From NCBI GenBank assembly GCA_013153415.1, contig JAADEO010000097.1:1-13743 (forward strand): a DNA stretch of 13,743 nucleotides, in the 5' to 3' direction. The notes under the pieces were generated by a model. It searched no databases, was not told the origin of the DNA, and saw only the letters and a list, made by a program, of their open reading frames with translations. Origin of the DNA: Deltaproteobacteria bacterium. GTDB lineage: Bacteria; Desulfobacterota; Anaeroferrophillalia; Anaeroferrophillales; Tharpellaceae. Below are positions 7,088 to 13,743 of this stretch, piece after piece (the first letter of the stretch is position 1; each line of letters opens with the position of its first letter). Position numbers and translations under genes: made by a program.

Positions 7088-7357
7088 GCGATCTCCTTAG
7101 GATTCCAAGAAATATGCGGCCGAACCTTCCGGGCACCTTTGCGACATCATCCAAGTCCTGAGAGCCGGACCAGTCAGAACGGGCCGGAACCAGCCGCTCA
7201 AGCCGGCCACCGACTCCCTAGCAAATAAGTCACTGCGGGTCAAGAACGATGACTTGATAAAAACCTTTTCTGTCTAAATAAAAACAGCCCTCGTCAGACG
7301 ACCCCGAAAAAACCATAAAAACCGAATAAAAACACAGCTTCCCAAGGAACGCCAAGG
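7088..7357. promoter_or_regulatory. Divergent intergenic region with candidate activator-binding dyads
   Basis: This stretch separates the regulator from the SCP2 operon and holds no gene. Two dyads stand out: TCAAG-N8-CTTGA (7240-7257) and the perfect TCGTC-A-GACGA (7291-7301). They lie roughly 130-145 and 85-95 bp upstream of the expected start of the 7358 sigma-54 promoter, where enhancer-binding proteins usually bind. The stretch 7256-7335 is markedly A-rich, which would favour DNA bending. Assignment of either dyad to the regulator is inference. Confidence 0.35.
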
Positions 7358-7374
7358 CTGGCATAGCTTTTGCG
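7358..7374 (+). promoter_or_regulatory. Sigma-54 (-24/-12) promoter of the SCP2/CoA-ligase operon
   Basis: CTGGCATAGCTTTTGCG fits YTGGCACGRNNNTTGCW with exact spacing: GG at 7360-7361, GC at 7372-7373, and mismatches only at the less critical positions. The start would be near 7385, giving a leader of about 57 nt before the ATG at 7442. It points away from the adjacent sigma-54 activator gene, the classic layout for a locally controlled operon. Confidence 0.8.
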
Positions 7375-7441
7375 GCATGGAGGCTTACGACTGCAAAACA
7401 GAGTGTCGACACAATCAAGCAAATTCAGCAGGAGGAAGATT

Positions 7442-7843
7442 ATGGCCATATTTAAAGACCGGGAAGTTGCGGAAAAACTTTTCCTGGAATTCTGGCAGGA
7501 ACTGATTCGCGACAACGGGCTGGGAGAAGAATTCAAAAAGAACGAGATCAGCATCCGTTTCGAGGTCAATGATCTCGACCTGGTCATGTACGTGGATGAA
7601 AATGGGCCCCTTTTTGGAGACGAAGCCAAAGAGAAGAAAGCCGTCGTCACCATGAAGATGTCCAGCGACATGGTACACAAGTACTGGCTCGACCAAGTCA
7701 ATATTCCGATGGCCCTGGCCATGCGCCAGATCAAGGCCAAGGGGCCGGTCAACAAGGTTCTGCAGATCCTGCCGATGTTCAAACCCGGCCAGAAGCTCTA
7801 CCCGGAATATTGCAAGAAATACAACTTGCCTCTCGAGGCTTAA
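7442..7843 (+). CDS. SCP2 sterol-binding domain protein
   Basis: A 133-residue protein made almost wholly of one SCP2 (sterol carrier protein 2) domain, a small fold with a hydrophobic tunnel that binds lipids, fatty acyl-CoA or other apolar ligands. Visible features are 'ISIRFEVNDLDLVMYVDENG', then 'AVVTMKMSSDMVHKYWLDQVNIPMALAMRQIKAKGPVNKVLQILPMF', the usual SCP2 helix and 'G.I...G....v..l...f' ending. No signal peptide or membrane segment is present, so it is probably cytoplasmic. The frame is open from 7370, but the ATG at 7442 is preceded by a strong AGGAGGAAG, and homology starts there. It is the first gene after the sigma-54 promoter, so it may hold a hydrophobic substrate or CoA thioester for the downstream ligase. 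The ligand is not identifiable from sequence. Confidence 0.88.
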   Translation: MAIFKDREVAEKLFLEFWQELIRDNGLGEEFKKNEISIRFEVNDLDLVMYVDENGPLFGDEAKEKKAVVTMKMSSDMVHKYWLDQVNIPMALAMRQIKAKGPVNKVLQILPMFKPGQKLYPEYCKKYNLPLEA

Positions 7844-8160
7844 TTTCGGTCGAATGGCCGGGCGGCCGGGCCAGACACTGCCGAAACCGTTTTTTCGGGC
7901 CTTCCCGATAACCGGCAGACCTCTCCCGGAAAACGCCAGACGAGCGGCACCCGACCGCAGGAGTGGGACTGCACGATAAAGTGGGAATTCAGCCCCGCCC
8001 TCGAAATTCCGGCATCAAAATGGGATTGCCACACCGAGCTTTCCCGGCGCTTGGGTCTTTTTTCAATCGACAAGCCCCAGGCGACCGGAAAACCTGGCAG
8101 GATCTGTGTGCCCCCTGCGCGACCGGAGTCGTCAATTTACACGCTAAGGAGTAGTTTACG
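7844..8160 (+). other. Gene-free spacer with hairpins between SCP2 gene and CoA ligase gene
   Basis: This 317-bp stretch carries no credible gene. Hand folding shows CTGCCG (7878-7883) with CGGCAG (7913-7918), enclosing TCGGG/CCCGA (7895-7908), just after the SCP2 stop. It also shows CGCTTGGG (8048-8055) with CCCAGGCG (8076-8083) in the ligase leader. Neither ends in a clean T-run. They could reduce read-through or set different mRNA stabilities for SCP2 and the following genes. I saw no -24/-12 promoter here. Confidence 0.35.
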
Positions 8161-9513
8161 ATGAGCGACAACAGGCCCTACTGGAACATGGAGATGGAGC
8201 AGATGCTCAACACTCCGCAGATGGAGAAACTGCAGCTTGAACGGCTCAGAACCATGCTGGCCCGGCTCAAGGCCAACGCCCCTTTCTACGCCGAGTTGAT
8301 GCGCAACAACCATCTCGAGCCCGAGAAACTTTCCAGTTTCGCCGAATTCAAGGAAAAAATCCCGCTGTTCAACAAGCAGTCGCTGCTCGAGCTGGTCGAA
8401 CGCTACGAAGGCGATTTCCTCCGGGTCCTGGACGACATCATGCCGGTCATGGTCGATGATCTCGATTACATGGCGACCACCACCGGGACCACCGGGGTTC
8501 CGACCCCCTACCCGATGACCAACTTCGACATCCAGAACCTCTGGGGCGAAAGCATGGTCCGCGGGGCCTGGCGGGCCGGGCTGCGGGCCGAAGACCGGAT
8601 GCTTTTCTGTTTCGCGCTGTCGATGGTGGTGGCCGGCGTCACCCTGATGATGGGCCTGCAGAAACTCGGCTGCATGGCGATCCCGGTCGGGGCCGAAGCC
8701 AAGAGCGAACGCATTCTCCTGATGCAGAAACTTTTTCGCGGCACCTTCTATGTCGGGACTCCGTCACTGGCCGAGTACCTGATCGAACAGTCGCCGAAGA
8801 TCATCAAGAAAGAGGTCGGCGAACTCGGATTGAGGGCCCTGATCCTGGGCGGCGAGCCCGGAGCCGGGATTCCCGCCCTCAAGCAGAAGCTGGAGAGCGC
8901 CTACGGCTGCCGGATCTACGACGCCGGGGCCGGTTTCGGCTTCTCCTGCGATCACGACGAGTATCAGGGCATGCACTGGGTCGCCGACGATCTCGCCTAC
9001 TACGAACTCGTCGATCCCGACACCAAGGAGCCGATCCCCCTGGAAGATGGCGCCCGCGGCGAAGCGGTCTTCACCACCCTGGTGGGCGACGGTTTCGTCT
9101 GGATGCGCCAGAGCATGGGCGACATCCACCAGGTCTTCACCGAACCCTGCCCCTGCGGCCGGACCGGTTTCCGCTACAAGGTCGTGGGCCGGGCCGACGA
9201 CATGCTCAAGGTCAAGGGCGTGATGGTCTACCCCAGCCACATCAAGGGCGTGATCAACGAATTCGTCCCCCGGGTGACCGGCGAGCTGCGCATCATCCTC
9301 GACGAGAAACCGCCCCGGGTGGTGCCGCCGCTGAAACTCAGGGTCGAACACGCCGCAGACCTGAGCCCGGCCGAGATCGAAGCCCTGGAAAACGAGATCG
9401 GCACCGCCATGAGCCGCCGCCTCAAGATCAAGCCCAAGATCATCTGGGCCGAGCCCGGCAGCCTCGAACGCAGCCACTACAAGGGCAAGGTCTTCGAAAA
9501 GAATTATCAATAA
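8161..9513 (+). CDS. PaaK-type (phenylacetate-CoA ligase family) acyl/aryl-CoA ligase
   Basis: A 450-residue AMP-forming ligase of the PaaK branch: ATP + carboxylate + CoA give acyl-CoA, AMP and PPi in the cytoplasm. Motifs in order are the phosphate loop TTTGTTGVPT (106-115), GGEPG (230-234), 'YDAGAGFGFSCDHDEYQGMHW' in the place of the substrate/adenine segment, 'RQSMGD' (316-321), the PaaK-like Cys cluster CPCGRTG (330-336) and the hinge VVGRADDMLKVKGVMVYPS (341-359). The C-terminal lid follows, ending in a Lys-rich tail (K441, K443, K447). Length is normal for the family (about 430-450). AAGGAG lies before the ATG at 8161. Position downstream of the SCP2 gene and upstream of amidohydrolases and TRAP genes suggests it activates an imported acid. 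The acid cannot be named; not every PaaK-like protein uses phenylacetate. Confidence 0.9.
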   Translation: MSDNRPYWNMEMEQMLNTPQMEKLQLERLRTMLARLKANAPFYAELMRNNHLEPEKLSSFAEFKEKIPLFNKQSLLELVERYEGDFLRVLDDIMPVMVDDLDYMATTTGTTGVPTPYPMTNFDIQNLWGESMVRGAWRAGLRAEDRMLFCFALSMVVAGVTLMMGLQKLGCMAIPVGAEAKSERILLMQKLFRGTFYVGTPSLAEYLIEQSPKIIKKEVGELGLRALILGGEPGAGIPALKQKLESAYGCRIYDAGAGFGFSCDHDEYQGMHWVADDLAYYELVDPDTKEPIPLEDGARGEAVFTTLVGDGFVWMRQSMGDIHQVFTEPCPCGRTGFRYKVVGRADDMLKVKGVMVYPSHIKGVINEFVPRVTGELRIILDEKPPRVVPPLKLRVEHAADLSPAEIEALENEIGTAMSRRLKIKPKIIWAEPGSLERSHYKGKVFEKNYQ

Positions 9514-9555
9514 CCGTTTCCGAATACAGAACTCTCTTCTTCGCTCCTTAGTCGA

Positions 9556-9598
9556 ATACGGTTCGGGACGGGTGCCGACAACCTGTTCCGAACCGTAT
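9556..9598 (+). ncRNA. Long intercistronic RNA hairpin (18-bp stem)
   Basis: Arms 9556-9573 and 9581-9598 pair over 18 positions around the 7-nt loop GCCGACA. Sixteen pairs are Watson-Crick; the other two (9567/9587 and 9570/9584) are G-U only in the plus-strand transcript. The hairpin lies between the ligase stop and the first amidohydrolase gene and has no T-run after it, so it is more likely an mRNA-stability or processing element, or a REP-like repeat, than a terminator. Confidence 0.55.
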
Positions 9599-9708
9599 CC
9601 TGACGCAAAGTTCCGAGCTGGAGCAATATTCCGAGCCCACCCACCCGGAGCCAATCTTCCAGTTTGGGATAAAACCAGTTTATTCAATTATCTACCGGAG
9701 TTTGCCCG

Positions 9709-10620
9709 ATGAAAAAATACAAGGTCATCGACTTTCGCTGCCGGCCGCCGATGGCGGCCCAGAAACTGATCTTCGATCTCAAACTGGGACGTCTCAAGTG
9801 GGCCAACAAGTTCATCTGCCCCCCCTCCCAGGCGACCCTGCCCTCGATGTTCAAGGTCGGCACCGACGAAGGCATCGACCTGCTCTACCGGGAGATGGAT
9901 GAGGCCGGAATCGACCTTATCGTGGTCCCGGGCCGCAATCTCTCCAACCCGCCCAAAGCGGTGGTCAAGGAATCCGACAACTCATCTTTGAATGTCACCG
10001 ACAGCGAACTGGCGGAGTTGAAAGATCGCTACCAGGGCCGGGCCATCGGCATGCATGGCATCGATGCCGAACAGCCGGCGGAAAGCATTGTTTCCGGCAT
10101 CGAAACCGCGATCAGCGAGTACGGCCTGTCCGGGGCGGTATTGGAGATCGGCTACAGCGTCGACGAGCAGGGCAAGCCTCTGCAACTCAATGACCGCCGC
10201 CTCTACCCCATCTATGAAACCATGATCAAACTCGACAAACCCCTGATGCTGCAGAGCGGTATTTACGCCGGTCACGATATCGATGCCAACAACTGGCCTC
10301 CGCTCGACCGGGTGATGCAGGATTTCCCCGGGCTCAAGATGATCCTCGCCCATGGCGGCTATCCCCGGATTCTCGACGCCATCGCCCTCTGCGTCAAGCA
10401 TCCCAACCTCTACATCTCACCGGACATCTACTGCTTTTTCCCCGGCGGCCGCCTCTATATCGAGGCCATCAGCCAGTTGCCGGACCAGTTCCTGTTCGGC
10501 ACCGCCTACCCCTTCGGAACCTTCAAGGAATCACTCGAATTGACCTACAAATTCCCTCTTTCCGAAGAGGTCATGGAGAAATACCTTTACGGAAATGCTG
10601 CCAGGTTGCTGGAGATCTGA
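9709..10620 (+). CDS. Amidohydrolase-2 family protein lacking canonical metal ligands (paralog 1)
   Basis: A 303-residue TIM-barrel protein of the amidohydrolase-2 (ACMSD-like) superfamily, whose members are metal-dependent decarboxylases, hydrolases or hydratases. The fold is recognised from the N-terminal strand 'KVIDFRCRPP' (5-14), 'FPGLKMILAHGGYPR' (His215) and 'LPDQFLFGTAYPFG' (about 258-269). The usual metal-binding HxH after the first strand reads RCR, and the Asp of the family's 'GTDYP' motif reads Ala266. Only the 'HGG' histidine is clearly kept. So it is either metal-free, differently metallated, or non-catalytic. It is closely related to the next gene, with a shared 'PLSEE.M..YLY.NA..LL' C terminus. 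The ATG at 9709 starts right before the first strand; upstream GGAG (9694-9697) is 11 nt away, on the long side. Likely works with the CoA ligase and TRAP genes in one pathway. Confidence 0.85.
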   Translation: MKKYKVIDFRCRPPMAAQKLIFDLKLGRLKWANKFICPPSQATLPSMFKVGTDEGIDLLYREMDEAGIDLIVVPGRNLSNPPKAVVKESDNSSLNVTDSELAELKDRYQGRAIGMHGIDAEQPAESIVSGIETAISEYGLSGAVLEIGYSVDEQGKPLQLNDRRLYPIYETMIKLDKPLMLQSGIYAGHDIDANNWPPLDRVMQDFPGLKMILAHGGYPRILDAIALCVKHPNLYISPDIYCFFPGGRLYIEAISQLPDQFLFGTAYPFGTFKESLELTYKFPLSEEVMEKYLYGNAARLLEI

Positions 10621-10636
10621 CCAATTCATCAAGGAT

Positions 10637-10657
10637 CGGGTTTCACCCGCTGATTTT
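10637..10657 (+). terminator. Weak terminator- or attenuator-like hairpin
   Basis: CGGGT (10637-10641) pairs with ACCCG (10645-10649) around a 3-nt loop TTC, followed closely by CTGATTTTT. The stem is only 5 bp, so read-through into the second amidohydrolase gene is likely. It may tune the ratio between the two paralogs. Confidence 0.3.
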
Positions 10658-10751
10658 TCCAGAGCTGGGGCCCCGCCTGACCGTCTGACGGTTGGGACGG
10701 CAGATGGCTTCCGGCAACTTACTCAACCCCAACGACTAGATGAGGGAAAAA

Positions 10752-11657
10752 ATGAACAAAGAAGACTACATGGGTAAAATAATCGACTTCCGTCTCCGGC
10801 CCCCGACTGCCCCCTACAAAGGTTTTTTCCCCGAAGGGATCGTGCGCTTCGCCAATTTCCGCTTCGGGGTCGACACCCCCGAGTCCTACGTTAAAAGCCT
10901 GGAGAGCGAGAGCGGCGAAGCCGACCAGGCCGCCCTCGAGCTGCTCTACCAGGAGATCGACCGGGCCGGAATCCGGGTCGGCCTGATGAACGGCCGGCAC
11001 TCCCATATCCTGGGTCTCTGCTGTCATGTCAGCGACGAATACCTGTCCGAGTTGAGCAAGGCCTCCGGGGGCAAGCTTCTCGGCCTGGCCGGAGTCAACG
11101 GCGATGTTCCCTTCACCGAGACCGCGGCCGGCCTCGATCGTGCCGTCAAGGAGCTGGGCCTCAAGGGTCTCTGTATCGAGCCGGGTCTCTTCCAGGAACC
11201 GATGTATGCCGATGACGAGCGCCTGATGCCGCTCTATGAGAAATGCGACGAACTCGAAGTACCGGTGCTGATGATGACCGGCCCCTTCGCCGGGCCGGAT
11301 CTGACCTACACCGACCCGGTCCGCTTCCAGCACGTGGCCCAGACCTTCCCCGATCTGCCCCTGGTTTTGGGCCACGGGGCCTATCCTTATGTCAACGAGG
11401 CCATCGCTGCGGCCATGAAATCGAGCGCCATCGGCTCGGGCGGCATTTTTCTCTCCCCCGACGTCTACATGTTTTCGGCCGGCGGCGACCAGTTCGTCAA
11501 AGGCATCGAATGGCTCCCGGACCGTTTCCTGTTCGGCAGCGCCTATCCTTTCGGCAACTGCGAACAGCACCTCGAAATGACCTTCAAGCTGCCGTTGAGC
11601 GAAGAGGCCATGAGCCGCTACCTCTACGAAAACGCCGAAGACCTTCTCGATCTGTAA
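10752..11657 (+). CDS. Amidohydrolase-2 family protein lacking canonical metal ligands (paralog 2)
   Basis: A 301-residue paralog of the preceding gene, with the same TIM-barrel signatures: 'KIIDFRLRPP' (9-18), 'FPDLPLVLGHGAYPYV' (His208) and 'LPDRFLFGSAYPFG' (about 256-267), and a matching C terminus. It shows the same substitutions: HxH reads RLR, and the Asp of 'G(T/S)DYP' is Ala264. The repeated pattern in both copies argues that the change is a property of the subfamily, not decay. 'LCCHVSDEYLSEL' gives it extra Cys/His residues not obviously shared by paralog 1. I chose ATG 10752 because GAGGG (10742-10746) sits at good distance; ATG 10740 is 4 codons upstream and ATG 10770 is 6 codons downstream. 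The pair may form a heteromer or act on successive or related substrates; this is inference. Confidence 0.85.
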   Translation: MNKEDYMGKIIDFRLRPPTAPYKGFFPEGIVRFANFRFGVDTPESYVKSLESESGEADQAALELLYQEIDRAGIRVGLMNGRHSHILGLCCHVSDEYLSELSKASGGKLLGLAGVNGDVPFTETAAGLDRAVKELGLKGLCIEPGLFQEPMYADDERLMPLYEKCDELEVPVLMMTGPFAGPDLTYTDPVRFQHVAQTFPDLPLVLGHGAYPYVNEAIAAAMKSSAIGSGGIFLSPDVYMFSAGGDQFVKGIEWLPDRFLFGSAYPFGNCEQHLEMTFKLPLSEEAMSRYLYENAEDLLDL

Positions 11658-11690
11658 AATAATCAAACAACAAAATCACCCAGGGGAAAC

Positions 11691-12764
11691 ATGCTGAACA
11701 GAAAACAACATCTTTGGCACTGGCTTTTCCCTGTTCTGATCGCGGTAATCCTTCTTTCCGGCCCGGCTGCGGCATCCAGCCGGACCGGAAAGAAGGTCAT
11801 CACCCTGCGCTTTTCCACCTTCGTGCCTCCGGCCCACCCGGCCACCAAGCTCTTCCAGGGTTTCGCCCGGGAGATGAGTACTGTCAGCCAGGGGCGGGTG
11901 AAAGTCGAATATTACGGCACCAGTTCCCTGGGCGAAGCCAAGGAACAATACGAAATCACGGTCGAAGGACTGGCCGATCTGGCCACCACCTGTTGCGCCT
12001 ATACCGGTTCCCGTTTTCCTCTGGCGTTAGGGGTGCAGCTACCGCTTTTCACCGATTCGGCCGAGATCGGGGCCCAGATCATCATGGAACTTATCCGGCA
12101 GGGAATTTTCGCCCGGGAGTTTGCCGACACGGTCTATCTTTTCCCGCTGGCCACCACTCCTTCGCGGGTGTTCAGCAACCGCAAGATCACCAAGGTCGAA
12201 GATTTTCACGGCCTGCGGATCTTCGGCGGCGAATCGGTCTTCATCGACATCTGCCGGCAACTGGGTGCCACCCCGATAACCATCAGCACTCCGGATGTCT
12301 ACATGGCCCTGCAACGTCGTACCATCGACGCCGGCATCGCCCCCTGGACTCCCGGCATCGCCGCCTGGAAATGGCAGGAGGTGGCCCGCTACGCCATCGA
12401 TGTCCCGATCTTAAGCGGCTGGCACTGCAACGTCGTCATGAACAAAGAGACCTGGCAACGAGTTCCGGCCGCGGTTCGAGAGGCCTGGAAACCGCTCTTT
12501 CCCAAGTATGCCATGAAATTCGCCATCCTCTACGACCGGCTCGACAGCATCATGAAAGCCCGTTGTCAGAAATATCCCGGCTGCGAGGTAATCGAGTTTC
12601 CTGATCGGGAAAAGCACAAGCTCGCCGAAATGATGGTTCCGGTCTGGCAGAAGTGGGTCGACGACAACGGCGAAGAGGGGCGGAAATTCTACCGGGCCTA
12701 CATCAAGGTGATGAAAAAGCTGGGACAGAAGATCTGGGTGCGGCTGCCGGGTCTTTATGAATAA
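11691..12764 (+). CDS. TRAP transporter solute-binding protein, DctP family
   Basis: A 357-residue periplasmic receptor that delivers a ligand to a TRAP secondary transporter. A signal peptide is visible (charged MLNRKQH, hydrophobic core ~11-24, probable cleavage after the AAA at 26-28). The mature part has DctP hallmarks: 'TLRFSTFVPPAHP' (38-50), 'GRVKVEYYGTSSLGEAKEQYE', 'DFHGLRIFGG' (171-180) and 'LGATPITISTPDVYMALQRRTIDAG'. In most DctP proteins the 'GLKIR' motif supplies the Arg that clamps the ligand carboxylate; here that position is Phe178, so ligand recognition may differ. Two adjacent cysteines (101-102) lie in the expected binding-cleft region. AGGGG at 11682-11686 precedes the ATG, 33 bp after the previous gene, so it is in the same operon as the amidohydrolases. 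Confidence 0.93.
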   Translation: MLNRKQHLWHWLFPVLIAVILLSGPAAASSRTGKKVITLRFSTFVPPAHPATKLFQGFAREMSTVSQGRVKVEYYGTSSLGEAKEQYEITVEGLADLATTCCAYTGSRFPLALGVQLPLFTDSAEIGAQIIMELIRQGIFAREFADTVYLFPLATTPSRVFSNRKITKVEDFHGLRIFGGESVFIDICRQLGATPITISTPDVYMALQRRTIDAGIAPWTPGIAAWKWQEVARYAIDVPILSGWHCNVVMNKETWQRVPAAVREAWKPLFPKYAMKFAILYDRLDSIMKARCQKYPGCEVIEFPDREKHKLAEMMVPVWQKWVDDNGEEGRKFYRAYIKVMKKLGQKIWVRLPGLYE

Positions 12765-12785
12765 CGGAGAAGAGGGAAAACAACC

Positions 12786-13289
12786 TTGTTGAACAAGATT
12801 ATCAAACTGATCGGCTGGGTCAATATCGGCTTCATCCTGGTATTGACGGTAATCACCCTGGTCGACGTTTTCGCCCGCTACCTGTTCAAAACCTCCTTCA
12901 TGGACACCATGACGATCAGCTCCTACCTGCTGGCCATGATCAACGCCCTGGCTCTGCCCGGCATCACCCTGCAGAAGGGTCATGTCCAGGTCGAACTGGT
13001 CTACGACCGTCTGCCGCAGGGGGTGCGGCAAATCTGCGACATCATCAACAACCTGCTGGCCACAGCCCTTTTCCTCTGCATGTCCGGATACGCTTTCAGC
13101 AGGGCCTGGGAAAGTTTTGAGAGGGGCTTTTTCCAGGGCTGGATGATGCTGCCGGAATGGCCCCCGAAACTGGTCTTCGCCTTCGGCTGCCTGATGACCG
13201 CCCTGACCTTTTTCGCCCTGTTCCTCAACAACCTGAAATCCGGCCGGACGGAGTCAGCCGCACCGGCCGCCATGGAAACGGAAAGGTGA
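12786..13289 (+). CDS. TRAP transporter small permease, DctQ family
   Basis: A 167-residue inner-membrane protein with four hydrophobic segments (about 7-29, 43-62, 85-105, 125-147), the size and topology of the DctQ small subunit. 'TLVDVFARYLF' near the end of the first segment and 'GITLQKGHVQVELVYDRLP' match the family patterns 'DV..RY.F' and 'GHv.vd'. The start is a TTG, with a second TTG as the next codon; GAGGG about 9 nt upstream supports either. It lies 21 bp after the DctP gene. The large DctM permease is expected for a working transporter but does not follow directly: the next gene is an epimerase. DctM may lie beyond the window. Confidence 0.9.
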   Translation: MLNKIIKLIGWVNIGFILVLTVITLVDVFARYLFKTSFMDTMTISSYLLAMINALALPGITLQKGHVQVELVYDRLPQGVRQICDIINNLLATALFLCMSGYAFSRAWESFERGFFQGWMMLPEWPPKLVFAFGCLMTALTFFALFLNNLKSGRTESAAPAAMETER

Positions 13290-13294
13290 CCGGC

Positions 13295-13743
13295 ATGACT
13301 GTATTGGTTACCGGCGGAGCCGGCCTCCTGGGAGCTGCCGTGGTCCGGCAGTTACTTGAAGAAGGAGAACTGAAGCCGGTCGTTCTGGACCTGGCCGAAG
13401 AGCCTGAACGCCTCTCCGATATTCGGACGGAGATCGAGTATATCCGCGATGATCTCGGCCGCCCGGGAGGAATCGGGGAAATCATCGCCCGCATCCGGCC
13501 GGAAATGATCTTCCATCTCGGTGCGATGCTGGGACAAACCTGCGAAGAGAACCCCCGCGGGGCCTTCCAGGTCAATGTCGCATCCCTGTTCGAGCTGCTC
13601 GAAAGCGCGGTTGAAAACCGGGTGCGGCAGGTGCTCTTCGCCAGTTCGGTCGCCACCTTCGGCTACGATCTGCCGGAAAAAACCCTGCGCGACAATCACC
13701 TCCAGCGCCCGATCACCTTCTACGGCGTCGCCAAGCTCTTCGG
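13295..13743 (+). CDS. NAD-dependent epimerase/dehydratase (extended SDR), 3' end outside window
   Basis: The first 149 residues of an extended short-chain dehydrogenase of the UDP-sugar epimerase/dehydratase type, running off the window. Visible features are the N-terminal NAD-binding strand-turn VTGGAGLLG (5-13), 'FHLGAMLG' (73-80), 'NVASLFELLESA' (94-105), 'VLFASSVATFG' (113-123) with the catalytic Ser/Thr region, and the active-site YxxxK as YGVAK (143-147). The acidic 'VVLDLAEEP' (29-37) at the end of strand 2 favours NAD over NADP. The ATG begins 5 nt after the DctQ stop and its ribosome site (GAAAGGTGA) overlaps that stop, so the two are translationally coupled. In this operon it more likely oxidises or epimerises a pathway intermediate than makes a surface sugar, but the substrate is unknown. 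Confidence 0.88.
   Translation, partial: MTVLVTGGAGLLGAAVVRQLLEEGELKPVVLDLAEEPERLSDIRTEIEYIRDDLGRPGGIGEIIARIRPEMIFHLGAMLGQTCEENPRGAFQVNVASLFELLESAVENRVRQVLFASSVATFGYDLPEKTLRDNHLQRPITFYGVAKLF

Noticed and set aside
6548..7228. 226-residue plus-strand ORF, and 4286-4879 plus-strand ORF
   Set aside because: Both are antisense to the regulator, whose TPR and AAA+ domains are unmistakable on the minus strand.
8097..8113. CTGGCAGGATCTGTGTG before the CoA ligase gene as a second sigma-54 promoter
   Set aside because: The -24 half is fair, but the -12 half lacks TTGC and the invariant GC is missing.
8764..9687. 307-residue minus-strand ORF
   Set aside because: It is antisense to the CoA ligase gene, with low-complexity Gly/Asp/Val-rich composition and no recognisable motifs.
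10719..11666. 315-residue minus-strand ORF
   Set aside because: It lies wholly antisense to the clear amidohydrolase paralog 2 and is a codon-bias shadow of a GC-rich gene.

Overview
The window looks like a chromosomal accessory region of an anaerobic Desulfobacterota (former Deltaproteobacteria) type bacterium. This is an inference from several things together: a large sigma-54 enhancer-binding regulator, two textbook -24/-12 promoters, TRAP transport genes, acyl-CoA enzymes, a C_GCAxxG_C_C redox-protein remnant, a 'TGATGGCTTCGTAAAAAGTC' interspersed repeat of the kind I associate with that phylum, and a probable selenoprotein. No rRNA, tRNA, CRISPR array or transposase was seen.

Left part (1-4000). 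A stand-alone acyl-CoA carboxyltransferase-type protein (98-1486, +) converges on a DUF2156 / LPG-synthase C-domain protein (1517-2362, -). Next comes a sigma-54 promoter (2626-2642) and an Asp/Glu/hydantoin-racemase-like gene (2718-3563, +). Its reading frame is interrupted by one TGA exactly where the family has its second catalytic cysteine. A bacterial SECIS-like hairpin starts 2 nt after that TGA, so I annotate the gene as a candidate selenoprotein rather than as two broken ORFs. A 127-bp imperfect palindromic repeat follows immediately and supplies its stop codon. Then come a perfect 20-bp-arm palindrome and a 5' fragment of a C_GCAxxG_C_C redox gene, cut off after about 48 codons.

Middle (3953-7843). 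A 1044-residue regulator (N-terminal winged-helix-like region, TPR-type helical repeats, GAF, sigma-54 AAA+ domain, Fis-type HTH) is transcribed leftward. Divergent from it, a well-formed sigma-54 promoter (7358-7374) lies upstream of an SCP2 (sterol-carrier-like) protein gene. The geometry suggests the regulator controls this promoter.

Right part (7442-13743, all +). SCP2 protein, PaaK-type CoA ligase, two tandem amidohydrolase-2 paralogs that lack most of the metal-binding residues, TRAP solute receptor (DctP type), TRAP small permease (DctQ type) and the start of an NAD-dependent epimerase/dehydratase cut by the window edge. Together they look like an inducible uptake-and-CoA-activation pathway for an unidentified organic compound. 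The degenerate amidohydrolases and the atypical DctP binding site suggest that the chemistry and ligand are not the standard ones. The substrate cannot be named from sequence alone.
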